A stretch of DNA of 64,000 nt from Acetatifactor muris. GTDB lineage: Bacteria; Bacillota; Clostridia; Lachnospirales; Lachnospiraceae. The position numbers were made by a program, and so were the translations under genes. A model generated the notes under the pieces. It was not told the origin of the DNA and did not search any database. It saw only the letters and a program-made list of their open reading frames with translations. Shown in pieces: positions 7,951-17,155 of this stretch (positions are counted from its first letter, which is position 1; the number at the start of each line of letters is the position of its first letter). Location: positions 1 to 64,000 of the forward strand of contig JAMPFR010000009.1 in the NCBI GenBank assembly GCA_023664365.1, read 5' to 3'.

Positions 7951-8242
7951 CTATGTACCGGGAAAGGAACTTGAAGCCCTCGGAATCGTGAAGGGAACAG
8001 TGGTACACACAAAAAACGTAGGCCGCGACTTTATGGCCGCCATGAAAACTCTGGTGGGCGGCGAGCTGGTGGGCTACACCCAGATGCTGAACGAGGCAAG
8101 GCAGATCGCCATCAAGCGTATGGTAGATGAGGCTGAAGAAATGGGTGCGGACGCCGTAATCAATATCCGCTACGGCACTTCCTCCGTTATGTCCGGCGCG
8201 GCGGAGGTCATTGCCTACGGCACTGCCGTAAAATTTGTATGA
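7931..8242 (+). CDS. YbjQ/UPF0145-family protein
   Basis: A 103-residue protein of the YbjQ family (heavy-metal-binding-domain fold, pentameric in solved members). Typical segments are GIVKGTVVHTKNVGRDF, LVGGELVGYTQMLNEAR and ADAVINIRYGTS. The biochemical role of the family is not established. The ATG at 7931 has GGAGGAG 4-10 bases upstream and overlaps the end of the MerR gene, so the two are translationally coupled and the MerR protein probably controls it. Confidence 0.85.
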   Translation: MKLLNIDYVPGKELEALGIVKGTVVHTKNVGRDFMAAMKTLVGGELVGYTQMLNEARQIAIKRMVDEAEEMGADAVINIRYGTSSVMSGAAEVIAYGTAVKFV

Positions 8243-8268
8243 AGGAATTTCCTAATATATGATATAAT

Positions 8269-8297
8269 CCCCGGCAATGCCTTACGCGCTGCCGGGG
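8269..8297. terminator. Hairpin between convergent ybjQ and mecA genes
   Basis: CCCCGGCA and TGCCGGGG form an 8-bp GC-rich stem with a 13-base loop, 27 bases after the ybjQ-like stop and about 55 bases before the mecA stop. No strong T-run is present. Confidence 0.5.
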
Positions 8298-8350
8298 GTA
8301 TAAATTCAGGTGCAAACTCAGGTATAAATGTCAGATACAGGATAAAAGCA

Positions 8351-9037
8351 TCATCCTGCCCTCAGCTTCCTGATTGCCTTCTCTGCAATCAGACAGGTTC
8401 CGTGTTCCCTTAACTGCAGTATCCTGGCCTCGTCCGCCGCATACAGTGCGGCAAACTCCAATGCCTGAATACAGGCTCTGCTGTATCTTGTATAGGCGGC
8501 ATGACCCTTGCGCATATGCAGATAATAAGAGCCCTCCCACTCATACAACGTGCTTTCCACCCGCAGATTTCCGGGCAGCGCAGCAGCATACTCCATTGCA
8601 TTATGAAGACTGGAAAAGATAAACACCGCATCCTCCGGCCGCTCCACAATCTCCTGCTTTGCCCTGCTTTTCTGCGCCTGACCGGGTGCCGCATCAGCAG
8701 GCGCCATCTGCTCCGTGGCTTCCCGGGTCTTCTGCAGAATACGCTTCATTTCCTTCAGGCATTCTATCAGCTGGCTGCCCTCATTTATCTCCGGATCCCT
8801 GTCGGAAAACGTCAGGACAAGTCCCTGGTCGGCCACCACCATAATCTGCAGATCAAAAGCAAATTTAGGCGGCGTGTAACCCACCTCCTCGGCAGCCTGT
8901 TCGATAATTTCCTGAACAACCTCCCTGGCTTTCTCACTGCGCATAATAAAATCCTTATAGTCAATGTCGTACTCTTCCAACTCCTCGTTGGACAAAAAAC
9001 ACTTTACTGTTTTTTCATCTACACGCTCTATCTTCAT
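8351..9037 (-). CDS. mecA: MecA-type adaptor protein for the ClpC protease
   Basis: A 228-residue protein. The N-terminal substrate-binding half (IERVDEKTVKCFLSNEELEEYDI, then EKAREVVQEIIEQAAEEVGY) is clearly MecA. A Gln/Ala-rich linker around residues 105-130 leads to a C-terminal ClpC-binding domain (AVFIFSSLHNAMEYAAAL). MecA delivers unfolded or regulatory proteins to ClpCP; it is unrelated to the beta-lactam resistance gene of the same name. It appears monocistronic, between a convergent ybjQ gene and the chemoreceptor gene upstream on the same strand. Confidence 0.85.
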   Translation of the reverse strand: MKIERVDEKTVKCFLSNEELEEYDIDYKDFIMRSEKAREVVQEIIEQAAEEVGYTPPKFAFDLQIMVVADQGLVLTFSDRDPEINEGSQLIECLKEMKRILQKTREATEQMAPADAAPGQAQKSRAKQEIVERPEDAVFIFSSLHNAMEYAAALPGNLRVESTLYEWEGSYYLHMRKGHAAYTRYSRACIQALEFAALYAADEARILQLREHGTCLIAEKAIRKLRAG

Positions 9038-9112
9038 TTCTCTACACCCTCTTTACTATGTATACCGTAAGCCTTCACAATCGGGCCAGAGCGCATCCCG
9101 GGACTCTTAGCA

Positions 9113-10828
9113 TTACATTTTGAAGAACTTCATATCCTCATTCAAAGATGTGGAAATCTCCTTCAGCTTTGTTGCTTCCTCCGACAACAGGTTAATTGTC
9201 GCGTTCAACTCCTGCATGGAAGCCGTGGTCTCTTCAGCCGAAGCCGCATTCTCCTCAGAGATTGCGGACAGGTTGGAAATCACATCGATGACGGAGGCTC
9301 TCGCACTGTTGCAGGAATCCGCGCACACGCGAATCTGCTGAGTGCCCTCTCTGGAGACGTCGATTCCGGTGCTTACCTCGCCGAACTTCTCCTTCGTATC
9401 GTTCAGCTTCTCCTGCTGCTCCCGCATCAGGACTTCCGCTTCCTTCATCTCGTCCATGGTCCGCTGGGACTCACTCATCAGGTTTCCGATAATCTGCTGG
9501 ATTTCAACGGCAGCATCGTTGGACTGCACCGCCAGCTTCTGAATCTCCGTAGCAACCACCGCAAAGCCTCTTCCCGCCTCGCCTGCTCTTGCAGACTCAA
9601 TGGACGCATTCAGGGACAGCAGATTGGTCTGTGACGCAATGGAGGTAATCAACTCCGTAGCCTGGCTGATCTGCTTGATGGATTCGTCCGTCAGCCGAAT
9701 CTGATTGCCGATATTTCCGATTGCGCCGGAGGTCCGGTCGTTGGACTCGCTTAGATTCCGCATGGTTTCCGTAGACTCGCTGCCGGCCCTGCTCATGGCG
9801 TCGGAAGCCTCCGTCAGATCGTTTACGTTTTCTACAATGTCTTCTATTACCTCTCCCATAGCCACAATCTCGTTGGAGGCATTCTGAATCTCCTCCGCCT
9901 GGGATACGGCGCCCTTGGAAATCTCCTCCACGGCACGGCTCACATCATCTGTGGTATTGCTGCACTGCTTCGCCATATCCTCCAGTCCGTTGCCCGCTTC
10001 ATACAAAGTATTGGCAGACTTCTGCAGATTGCCCACGATGCCGTTCAGCTTATCCTTCAGGCCCTTCACGGATCTTCCCATATCGCCGATCTCATCGGTG
10101 CGGTTCAGCACTCTCTGATCCACCTTTGCTCCCAGATCGCCGGAAGCCAGAACCTCTACCGCACTCTTTGCCCGCACGATACCGTTAGTCATGCTGTTTG
10201 CCACAACAATACCCAGTCCGCATACAATAAGCAGCATCGCTACAGAGATACCGACAACGCCGAGCACCTTCTGGCGAATAAAAGCATTCACATCTGTCAG
10301 AGGCTCTCCTGCAAACACAACGCCGATGACCTTGCCGGAAAGATCCTCCAGAGGAATATAAACGGCTACATACGGCAGACCGTTGATGACAATGTCAGTA
10401 GTCTCATACTTCTGGCCCTTCTGTACTGCAGCCCAAACCTCGTCGGAAATGTCCGTGCCCAGAATGCGCTCGCCGGTGCTGCTGTCTCTGAGGGACGTCA
10501 CCCTTCTGGTCTTGCCGTAGCAGATAGTCACGTCCGCATCGCTTCCCTCTACATAGCTGTCAATCTCATCCATAAGAGCGGTAAGATTTTCCTCCCCCTT
10601 CCAAAGCTGCAAATCCTCGTCCAGATACCAGTCTCCTTCCATAGTAGTATAAGAACTCTTCAGAGACTGCGCCAGCAGACCCAGTCCTTCCAGAGACCGA
10701 GCCTGCATACCGCTTGACAGAGAATACATTGCATAAAGCGTCAGTACCACCGAAATAAATAACGCCGGTACAATCATCATGGCTATCAGCCTTACCCGAA
10801 CACTAAACCTCATCTTTCCCTCTCTCAT
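9113..10828 (-). CDS. Methyl-accepting chemotaxis protein with cache-type sensor
   Basis: A 571-residue chemoreceptor. A signal-anchor helix at residues 12-34 is followed by an extracellular single-cache domain (to about 185; ITD-like strands and [27 protein letters not shown]). A second helix at about 190-215, a HAMP segment ([20 protein letters not shown]) and a long signalling coiled coil follow. The hairpin tip contains [38 protein letters not shown]-type core residues. The ligand is unknown. No other chemotaxis genes are in the window, so it presumably feeds a remote CheA/CheW system. It starts at the ATG at 10828 behind AAGGGG. Confidence 0.93.
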   Translation of the reverse strand: MREGKMRFSVRVRLIAMMIVPALFISVVLTLYAMYSLSSGMQARSLEGLGLLAQSLKSSYTTMEGDWYLDEDLQLWKGEENLTALMDEIDSYVEGSDADVTICYGKTRRVTSLRDSSTGERILGTDISDEVWAAVQKGQKYETTDIVINGLPYVAVYIPLEDLSGKVIGVVFAGEPLTDVNAFIRQKVLGVVGISVAMLLIVCGLGIVVANSMTNGIVRAKSAVEVLASGDLGAKVDQRVLNRTDEIGDMGRSVKGLKDKLNGIVGNLQKSANTLYEAGNGLEDMAKQCSNTTDDVSRAVEEISKGAVSQAEEIQNASNEIVAMGEVIEDIVENVNDLTEASDAMSRAGSESTETMRNLSESNDRTSGAIGNIGNQIRLTDESIKQISQATELITSIASQTNLLSLNASIESARAGEAGRGFAVVATEIQKLAVQSNDAAVEIQQIIGNLMSESQRTMDEMKEAEVLMREQQEKLNDTKEKFGEVSTGIDVSREGTQQIRVCADSCNSARASVIDVISNLSAISEENAASAEETTASMQELNATINLLSEEATKLKEISTSLNEDMKFFKM

Positions 10829-10884
10829 TTGTACCCCTTCCTTTTGTAATAAATTTTTGTATATGTAGGGACAGTTGTGAATTT

Positions 10885-10913
10885 ATTTTATCATTTATTA
10901 CCCAAAAGAGCAA
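10885..10913 (-). promoter_or_regulatory. Promoter for the chemoreceptor gene
   Basis: On the minus strand TTGCTC (10908-10913), 17 bases and TAAAAT (10885-10890) precede the chemoreceptor start by about 57 bases. It looks like a vegetative promoter; I see no match to the flagellar sigma-D consensus. Confidence 0.45.
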
Positions 10914-11010
10914 GTATTTTATCTAAAACAGTAACCTTATTTATACGCATATTTACAGCCATTTTCATAAACCACCTTTGTCAATTTTCGTCAAATTTGG
11001 CAAGGATCAA

Positions 11011-11034
11011 AAATGCCGCCGAAAGGCGGCATTT
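11011..11034 (-). terminator. Rho-independent terminator of the sugar ABC operon
   Basis: AAATGCCGCC-GAAA-GGCGGCATTT is a perfect 10-bp stem with a tetraloop. On the minus strand it ends in ATTTTTG, 34 bases after the permease stop codon, closing the transporter operon. Confidence 0.8.
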
Positions 11035-11067
11035 AATCCTGAATCAACGTACCGGTGAAATGATTCC

Positions 11068-11907
11068 TTATCCCTTCAATCCCGTAGCCGCCACGCCCTC
11101 CACAAAATACTTCTGCAGAATCAGGAACACGATCAGCACCGGTATCAGGGACAGCACGGAGCCCGCCATAATCAGGCCGTAATCCGAAGAATACTGGCTG
11201 ATGAACATTTTCAAGCCCAGCTGAATGGTCTTCTTGTTCTGGGATTTCAAATAAATCAGGGGGCCCAGATAATCGTTCCAGGTAGCCACGAAGGTAAATA
11301 TAGTCAGTGTGGACAGGGCCGGCTTCGACAGGGGCAGCATAATACTCGCATATATCCTGTACTCGCTCATGCCGTCTATCCTGGCTGCCTCGCACAAATC
11401 GTCCGGTATTCCCTCGTAAAACTGCTTCATCATGAACACGCCGAAGGCCGAAAATGCCTGAAGACAGATGATTGCCGTCAGCTTATCGTTCAGCCCCATT
11501 TTCCGCATCATAATGAACTGGGGCACCATGTATACCTGCCAGGGCATTGCGATAGTCGCAATGTAGGCCAGGAACAACCCGTTCTTATGCCGGAAATTCA
11601 GCTTGGCAAAGGAATACGCCGCAAAGCTGCTGGTAAGCAGCTGCAGAAGGGTAACCACAATTGTCAGAAATACTGTATTTCCCACAAACCTGGCAAAGGG
11701 AATCTTTGTCCAGATATTGGAATAATTGCTCCACCTTGGCACCTCCGGAATCCACACAAAGGGATTCATCTGAAATACTTCCCTGTCGCTCTTAACAGAC
11801 GCCGACAGCATCCACAGGAAAGGAATCACCATGACGACAGCAATCAAAATCAAAATAATATATACGATTACTTTGCCCACAACCGCTTTCGTATGTGCCG
11901 ATTTCAT
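11068..11907 (-). CDS. Carbohydrate ABC transporter permease, MalG/UgpE-like
   Basis: A 279-residue CUT1-family inner-membrane permease with six predicted helices. The cytoplasmic EAA loop (EAARIDGMSEYRIYASIMLPLSKPA) that docks with the ATPase is intact. It ends with the typical FVEGVAATGLKG-like C-terminus of MalG proteins. It forms the channel together with the MalF-like permease encoded upstream at 12717. No ATPase gene is present in the locus, so a shared MsmX-type ATPase elsewhere is likely, as is common for Bacillota CUT1 systems. AGGAGG precedes the ATG. Confidence 0.92.
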   Translation of the reverse strand: MKSAHTKAVVGKVIVYIILILIAVVMVIPFLWMLSASVKSDREVFQMNPFVWIPEVPRWSNYSNIWTKIPFARFVGNTVFLTIVVTLLQLLTSSFAAYSFAKLNFRHKNGLFLAYIATIAMPWQVYMVPQFIMMRKMGLNDKLTAIICLQAFSAFGVFMMKQFYEGIPDDLCEAARIDGMSEYRIYASIMLPLSKPALSTLTIFTFVATWNDYLGPLIYLKSQNKKTIQLGLKMFISQYSSDYGLIMAGSVLSLIPVLIVFLILQKYFVEGVAATGLKG

Positions 11908-11922
11908 ATTGCTCCTCCTTTT

Positions 11923-12714
11923 TTATAACACATTGAATCCGTACACCTCTATCTGGCTCAAGGCCGGAAAAGGCGAAGGGTCATCCGCTTTTATCAGGCT
12001 GCCCAGCTCTATCCATGTGATCTCCCGCTCCGGGAAGGTGAGCACATGGCCCCCGCAGGATTTTTCCAGGGGAAAATCAATGCTGCTGCCGTCAGAAAAG
12101 CTTAATGTCACCTGACGCCACCAGTTGTCGTGAGGAAAGTCCGATCGGGTGTAAAGCACCACCCGGCCTGTTCTGACCTTCCGCCCGAATTCCACCTTCA
12201 TCACCGCGTCGTCCTGCCGGTTGACGCCCCAGGACTGGTACGGCCATTGCCCGTGGGACAGGTTCGCCCGCACGCCGTCAATGGCATTCTTTGCCGCGAA
12301 CACGGATTCCCCTCTGGTCTCCACGTTTGCCGTGGCATGGGGATAGCAGGGCACGTCGCAGTGCTGATCCGCAGGATTCAGCGCCAGATTCCGGTAAGCG
12401 GCAATTTCATCCTGCCTGGCCGCCTCCACATAGATATAATGCCTGTCTCCGCTGAACACCTTGGGGGAACAGCTGATACGCTTCTCTCCGAAGGGAATGG
12501 CGTAGGATACAGTCTTTTCGGTAATATATACAAAAGCCGCTCCCAGCGCATCATCCACCTGCCATTTGAGATAACAGTCCTTTACAGAGGCTGTAAGCTT
12601 TATCCTGTCACCCTCCTGATAGGTGCGCATACATACCAGATCCGCAAAATCTTCGCCGCTGCTCACGCAGATGGTGTTGTCAGATTTATCGATCACCTTT
12701 AAGGATACTATCAT
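11923..12714 (-). CDS. Unknown protein with F5/8C (galactose-binding-like) domain
   Basis: A 263-residue protein with no signal peptide or membrane helix, so probably cytoplasmic. The N-terminal 100 residues are beta-rich and unassigned. From about residue 110, NLALNPADQH, ANVETRGESVFAAKNAIDG, SWGVNRQDDAVMKVEFG and VVLYTRSDFPHDNWWRQVTLSFSDGS follow the pattern of discoidin or F5/8C sugar-binding folds. It lies 2 bases downstream of one permease gene and 15 bases upstream of the other, and its ribosome site GGAGAAGG is inside the end of the upstream gene, so it is an integral part of the transporter operon. It may bind or process the imported sugar; the function is not established. Confidence 0.7.
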   Translation of the reverse strand: MIVSLKVIDKSDNTICVSSGEDFADLVCMRTYQEGDRIKLTASVKDCYLKWQVDDALGAAFVYITEKTVSYAIPFGEKRISCSPKVFSGDRHYIYVEAARQDEIAAYRNLALNPADQHCDVPCYPHATANVETRGESVFAAKNAIDGVRANLSHGQWPYQSWGVNRQDDAVMKVEFGRKVRTGRVVLYTRSDFPHDNWWRQVTLSFSDGSSIDFPLEKSCGGHVLTFPEREITWIELGSLIKADDPSPFPALSQIEVYGFNVL

Positions 12715-12716
12715 AT

Positions 12717-13781
12717 TTACGCCTTCTCCTTCTTTGACTGCCCCCAGAACTGGATGATAGTCACTATCAGCACCATGACAAACAGCACCATGGCAATGGA
12801 GCTGGAATAACCCAAATCCCAGTCAATAAAGGCTTTCTGATAAATATAGTATACCAGCACCGTAGAGGAAAGGGTAAGCTCGCCGCTTCCTCCGCCGGCT
12901 AACATGACGGCAATGTCATAAACCTTAAAGCAGTTGATCGTCAGCATGACTACCACAAAGAATGTAGTGGAGGACAACTGGGGCCAGGTCACATATTTAA
13001 ATTTCGCCCAGGTGCCCGCGCCATCCAGGCTGGCCGCCTCATAAAGCTCCGAGGAGATCCCCTGCAGTCCCGCCAGGTAGATCACCATGTAATAACCCAT
13101 GTACTTCCACACGCTGAACAAAATCATGGACAACAGCACCAGCCCGCCGGTGAACCACTGGGGCAGCTTATCCTGATCCACACCGAAGCTGTTCAGCAGG
13201 ATACTGTTGATAGGCCCCTTGGAAGGATGGAAGAGCATCTTCCATACGGCTGTGATTGCCACCAGGGAAGCTACATATGGAAAAAAGGCCAGGGTTCTGA
13301 AAATTCCCCTTCCTTTTACTTTCTGATTCAATACGATAGCCAGCGCCAGGGAGGCTATCATGGTAAGGGGTACTGTGCCCACGCAATATATGATAGTATT
13401 TTTCAGTGCGGCCTTAAAAAAGGTATCCCCCGCAAGTCTCCGGAAGTTGCTGAATCCCGCCCACTCAAGAGGATTGCTTCCGTCCCATTTCAAAAATGCA
13501 AGCCCGAAAGCAAACAGGATGGGAATCAGGGTAAATACGCAGAATCCGATAAAATTCGGAGCGATAAAGGAATAAGCGATCAGATCCCTTTTTGTCTCCC
13601 GGCTGATGATCCTGTCAGCCTTTATCTTGTCGATCTGCCTGTTCAGGGAACCGATTTTCGCCAGCATTTTACGCTTTTTCTTTTTGTCGCCTTCTGTTCT
13701 CACCGACACAATCAACTGTGTCAGTTCACTTTGCAGGCCGTCAATCCTGACAGCCTTCTGCGCTGCGTCCATCTTCGGCAT
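12717..13781 (-). CDS. Carbohydrate ABC transporter permease, MalF/UgpA-like
   Basis: A 354-residue CUT1 permease. About 65 extra N-terminal residues form a charged helical extension (KKKKRKMLAKIGSLNRQIDKIKADR), absent from most UgpA proteins. Six membrane helices follow, with the EAA loop EAASLDGAGTWAKFKYVTWPQL intact. It pairs with the MalG-like permease and the lipoprotein encoded at 13869. The coiled-coil extension might contact the ATPase or the small protein encoded next; this is inference. AAAGGAG precedes the ATG. Confidence 0.92.
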   Translation of the reverse strand: MPKMDAAQKAVRIDGLQSELTQLIVSVRTEGDKKKKRKMLAKIGSLNRQIDKIKADRIISRETKRDLIAYSFIAPNFIGFCVFTLIPILFAFGLAFLKWDGSNPLEWAGFSNFRRLAGDTFFKAALKNTIIYCVGTVPLTMIASLALAIVLNQKVKGRGIFRTLAFFPYVASLVAITAVWKMLFHPSKGPINSILLNSFGVDQDKLPQWFTGGLVLLSMILFSVWKYMGYYMVIYLAGLQGISSELYEAASLDGAGTWAKFKYVTWPQLSSTTFFVVVMLTINCFKVYDIAVMLAGGGSGELTLSSTVLVYYIYQKAFIDWDLGYSSSIAMVLFVMVLIVTIIQFWGQSKKEKA

Positions 13782-13823
13782 ACGATTACTCTCCTTTCCA
13801 AAACGGAGTTATTTACATAAAAT

Positions 13824-13863
13824 GAGCCTCACCGGGCAACTGACAGGCCGTCCGGTGAGGCTC
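13824..13863 (-). terminator. Intra-operon hairpin between binding-protein and permease genes
   Basis: GAGCCTCACCGG and CCGGTGAGGCTC form a perfect 12-bp stem with a 16-base loop. On the minus strand it ends in CATTTTAT, six bases after the binding-protein stop. Such hairpins usually allow partial readthrough so that binding protein exceeds permease, or they stabilise the upstream mRNA. Confidence 0.7.
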
Positions 13864-13868
13864 CCTGA

Positions 13869-15164
13869 TTACTGATTCAAAACCTTCTGAACCTCTTCAT
13901 TCATAGCCTGAATGCCCTCGTCGATGGACATCTCACCGGTCATGATGGAGCCGTGATAGGAATCCAGAATAGAGTTAATCTCGGATACGTTAGGCGCATA
14001 AGGAACCTCCAGGTACAGATTGGAGACATCCAGAGCAGCCTTGCTGGCATCGTCCTGGGGGAAGCCTTCCAGAGAAGCGATGGCATTCTTCACGTCGTCC
14101 GTCATGATTGCAGGGAAGTTACCGCTGGAAGCCATAACAGCCGCGCCCTCTTCGCCGCTGACCCACTTTACAAACTCCCAGGCAGCGTCGGGGGTATCGG
14201 AAGCAGCAGTAACGGAAAGTCCGGTAATGGTTCCCAGAGTGGAGCCGGGCTCCACGCCTTCAGCGTGAGGATACTTTACAATACCCCAGTTGCCGCAGAG
14301 GCTGGAATCATACTCGCCGCTCTTCAAGTTGCTGATAAGGGTTGCAATAAACCAGGAGCCCTGATTCATCATAGCCACGTCTCCGCCGGAGAATGCAGCG
14401 GAATAGTGAAGGCCCTCTGTCTTTAAGTCACTGTACTTTCTTACGACGCCGTCGTTTTCCTGTGCCAGAACCATCTCGTAATAGGGCTTCATAAACTCAT
14501 AACTGCCGTCCAGAATGGTGTGCTGGCCGTCCAGTACGGACATCAGTCCGATACAGCTTCTCCAGGTATGATAATGTCCGCCGTAAACCTGGGAGCCGAA
14601 GGTGGTATCCGTCATCTGTCTTGCAAGCAGGTCATACTCTTCCCATGTCATGTCGTTGGTGGGATAAGCAACCCCCTTAGCGTCGAACAGATCCTTGTTA
14701 TAGAAAAGTACCCAGAAGTCATTTCTGAAAGGCAGCTCATACAGCTGGCCGTCCACCAGCACCTGGTCGGTAGCCCCGGCAAATTTAGCCAGGTCAACCT
14801 TATCCTTTGATATGTAATCGTCCAGTGCAATAATGGAACCCTTCTGAACCAGTGTGGCATATCCGGGAACATCCTTGATGGTAACAACGTCAAAGTCGGA
14901 ACCCTCGCCGGAAAGCTCGGTTGCAAGAACCGTCATGTAATCGGTAGAGCCAAGATCAACCATCTCGATGGTGACGCCGGGATGAGAATCCTCATACGCC
15001 TTCTTAATGTCTCCCCAGTACTGGGTGGTAGATTCATCCCAGATCGCCCACTTCAGAGTCACATCCCCCGAACCGGACTTTCCGGAATCGCCGTCTCCGC
15101 AGCCGGTCAGCATGGCTGCCGTCATTGCCGCTATAAGCGCGGCGCTGAGCAGTTTCTTTTTCAT
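13869..15164 (-). CDS. Extracellular sugar-binding lipoprotein of a CUT1 ABC transporter
   Basis: A 431-residue solute-binding protein of cluster B type. The signal peptide ends in a lipobox (MLTGCGDGD), so the mature protein is anchored by a diacylated Cys at about residue 22. Typical segments are LKWAIWDESTTQYWGDIKKAYEDSHPGVTIE-like N-terminal and PDAAWEFVKWVSGEEGA near the C-terminus. It captures an oligosaccharide for the two permeases downstream. The divergent YesM/YesN sensor pair and the heparinase-like enzyme suggest a uronic-acid-containing glycan, which is inference. AAGGAGG lies before the ATG at 15164. Confidence 0.93.
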   Translation of the reverse strand: MKKKLLSAALIAAMTAAMLTGCGDGDSGKSGSGDVTLKWAIWDESTTQYWGDIKKAYEDSHPGVTIEMVDLGSTDYMTVLATELSGEGSDFDVVTIKDVPGYATLVQKGSIIALDDYISKDKVDLAKFAGATDQVLVDGQLYELPFRNDFWVLFYNKDLFDAKGVAYPTNDMTWEEYDLLARQMTDTTFGSQVYGGHYHTWRSCIGLMSVLDGQHTILDGSYEFMKPYYEMVLAQENDGVVRKYSDLKTEGLHYSAAFSGGDVAMMNQGSWFIATLISNLKSGEYDSSLCGNWGIVKYPHAEGVEPGSTLGTITGLSVTAASDTPDAAWEFVKWVSGEEGAAVMASSGNFPAIMTDDVKNAIASLEGFPQDDASKAALDVSNLYLEVPYAPNVSEINSILDSYHGSIMTGEMSIDEGIQAMNEEVQKVLNQ

Positions 15165-15331
15165 AGTACACCCTCCTTGTTATTGCCCCTTCGGGGCTTT
15201 CTTTTCCTGCTATGCTGTAAGTATAGAAAAAAACAGAAAAGGATAACATGGAAAAAATTAATATTAAATGTATTTTTTTTAGATTTTCGCAATTGTTTAT
15301 GCTATAATGGGTGCAGAGGGGAGCTTTAACC
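15165..15331. promoter_or_regulatory. Divergent control region of binding-protein and yesM-like genes
   Basis: Towards yesM there is an extended -10 TGCTATAAT (-10 hexamer 15303-15308) with a poor -35. Its start point near 15315 rules out the in-frame GTG at 15311. Towards the binding protein a TATACT -10 (15220-15225, minus strand) is followed in the leader by a GCCCC-TTC-GGGGC hairpin (15185-15197). The YesN protein probably binds in this region. Confidence 0.5.
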
Positions 15332-17155
15332 ATGAACAAATCCCACCGTCCCGGCAGAATTCAAAAGAAAATACTTGTCATCACCGTCTCCTGTCTGCTG
15401 GGTATGTGTGTGCTGATCAGCTTTGTCAGTTACTACCTGTTTCAGAATTATCTGCAGCACAGCCTGATTCAGTCTACGGAAACCAATCTGCGGCTGCTGT
15501 CCGATACCATGGACGGGAACCTGAATGACATTTACCGGATGGTCCGCTTCTGCCAGACCAATTCCGATATAGCCGCCTATATCAACAGCAGCCCCAACCC
15601 CGGAACCACCCTGGCCGTAGCCACCCACGACCGCATGACGGAGGAATATAATAATAATCCCTCCGGCGAATACATGATACGGCTGGCTGTTATCACCGAA
15701 GAGCATTTCCTGCAGATCGTCAGCGCTTCCTACTCCTCCACCGTCGACCTGGCGGAGAAGGTGCCGGAGCTCTCCTTTTACGAGACACTTTTAAACAGCC
15801 GCGGATACAATTTTTCCACAGGCTTTATCAAGGATCCCTTTTACCGGAAGGGAAAGGATGTACTTCCCGTAATCAGGCCCATCACCTACAAGTTTAATTC
15901 CATTCAGGGAGGATTTCTCTTTATCGAAATTTCTTCCGACCTGTTTACCGACGCCCTGCAGCGCTACGGCGCCGCGGAGGACAGCCCTGTCATCCTCACC
16001 ATCGGCGGACACGACTACCTGTACGGCGGCGGCAGGCTGACAGAAACGGAAGCGGCTTGGGAGAACGTAAAGAATTTTTCCGATTCCGCCACCATAGAAG
16101 GTATGCAGGTGAACAAGGTCAGGGACAGCGGAGGAATCTCTCATTTTGCGGTGACCGCACCCTTAAATATGCCGGACTGCTATATCACCCAGATCATTTC
16201 CCGGACAGAGCTGCAGAGCCAGCAGCGGATTCTTCTGTTCCTCCTGGCAGGGACTCTGCTTGGAATCCTGGGCATCGGCACACTGCTGATGGCTATGCTG
16301 AACCGGATGATCAGCCTGCCCGTCATCAAAATCCGGGATAAAATGCAGCGGGTGTCGGAGGGTGATTTTACAAGGGATCCTTCCATTGAGTGGAATCACG
16401 AGCTGGGCGACATCGGAAGGGGTATCAACGATTTGTCCGAAAATGTATATCTGCTGATGAACAGGCGGCTGGAGGACGAGAAACAGAAAAAGGATCTGGA
16501 GTACAAGATGCTGCAGAGCCAGATCAATCCCCACTTCCTGTACAATACCCTGAATTCCATTAAATGGATGGCCACCATACAGGGCGCCGACGGCATTTCC
16601 GAGATGACTACAGCCCTTGCGAAGCTTTTAAAAAGTCTCTCCAAGGGAACCAGCCTGCTGGTGCCTGTCCGGGAAGAGCTGTCCCTGCTTCGGGATTACT
16701 TCACCATACAGCGCTACCGCTACGGCGGCACCATCACCCTGGACATTCATACGGACGATGACGAAATTTCGGATGTACCAATTATTAAGTTCACCCTGCA
16801 GCCCCTGGTGGAAAATGCCATTTTTCACGGCATCGAGCCGAAAGGCTCCGGGCATATTGATATACACCTGTATTATGAAGACAGTACAGATAAGGACGCG
16901 CCCCTCAATGTCCGCATTGACGTGACGGACGACGGTGTGGGAATGTCAAAGGAGAAGGCGGCGCAGATCCTGGTATCCAACAGCGAAAACAGCGCTGACT
17001 TTTTCCGGGAAATCGGCGTAAGCAATGTGCAGAAACGGCTGCAATATGAATTCGGGGAACAGTACGGCATTACGGTAAAGAGTGAGGAAGGCCGGTTCAC
17101 CACCATGTCCATACTGATCCCCGGCCACAAAGCGGAGGAAACCATCCATGTATAA
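15332..17155 (+). CDS. yesM: YesM-type sensor histidine kinase
   Basis: A 607-residue membrane kinase. Helices at about residues 13-35 and 290-312 flank an extracellular cache-like domain. A HAMP segment follows, then the His_kinase domain with phospho-accepting His401 in QINPHFLYNTLNSIKWMA, and an HATPase with N-box LVENAIFHG and G-box DDGVGM. These kinases sense a carbohydrate, often through the cognate binding protein, and phosphorylate the AraC-type regulator encoded immediately downstream with an 8-base overlap. The start is the ATG at 15332, with GAGGGGAG 8 bases upstream. It is divergent from the transporter it presumably controls. Confidence 0.93.
   Translation: MNKSHRPGRIQKKILVITVSCLLGMCVLISFVSYYLFQNYLQHSLIQSTETNLRLLSDTMDGNLNDIYRMVRFCQTNSDIAAYINSSPNPGTTLAVATHDRMTEEYNNNPSGEYMIRLAVITEEHFLQIVSASYSSTVDLAEKVPELSFYETLLNSRGYNFSTGFIKDPFYRKGKDVLPVIRPITYKFNSIQGGFLFIEISSDLFTDALQRYGAAEDSPVILTIGGHDYLYGGGRLTETEAAWENVKNFSDSATIEGMQVNKVRDSGGISHFAVTAPLNMPDCYITQIISRTELQSQQRILLFLLAGTLLGILGIGTLLMAMLNRMISLPVIKIRDKMQRVSEGDFTRDPSIEWNHELGDIGRGINDLSENVYLLMNRRLEDEKQKKDLEYKMLQSQINPHFLYNTLNSIKWMATIQGADGISEMTTALAKLLKSLSKGTSLLVPVREELSLLRDYFTIQRYRYGGTITLDIHTDDDEISDVPIIKFTLQPLVENAIFHGIEPKGSGHIDIHLYYEDSTDKDAPLNVRIDVTDDGVGMSKEKAAQILVSNSENSADFFREIGVSNVQKRLQYEFGEQYGITVKSEEGRFTTMSILIPGHKAEETIHV

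Noticed and set aside
8351-9037. Antibiotic resistance mecA
   Set aside because: The protein is the ClpC adaptor MecA, not a penicillin-binding protein.
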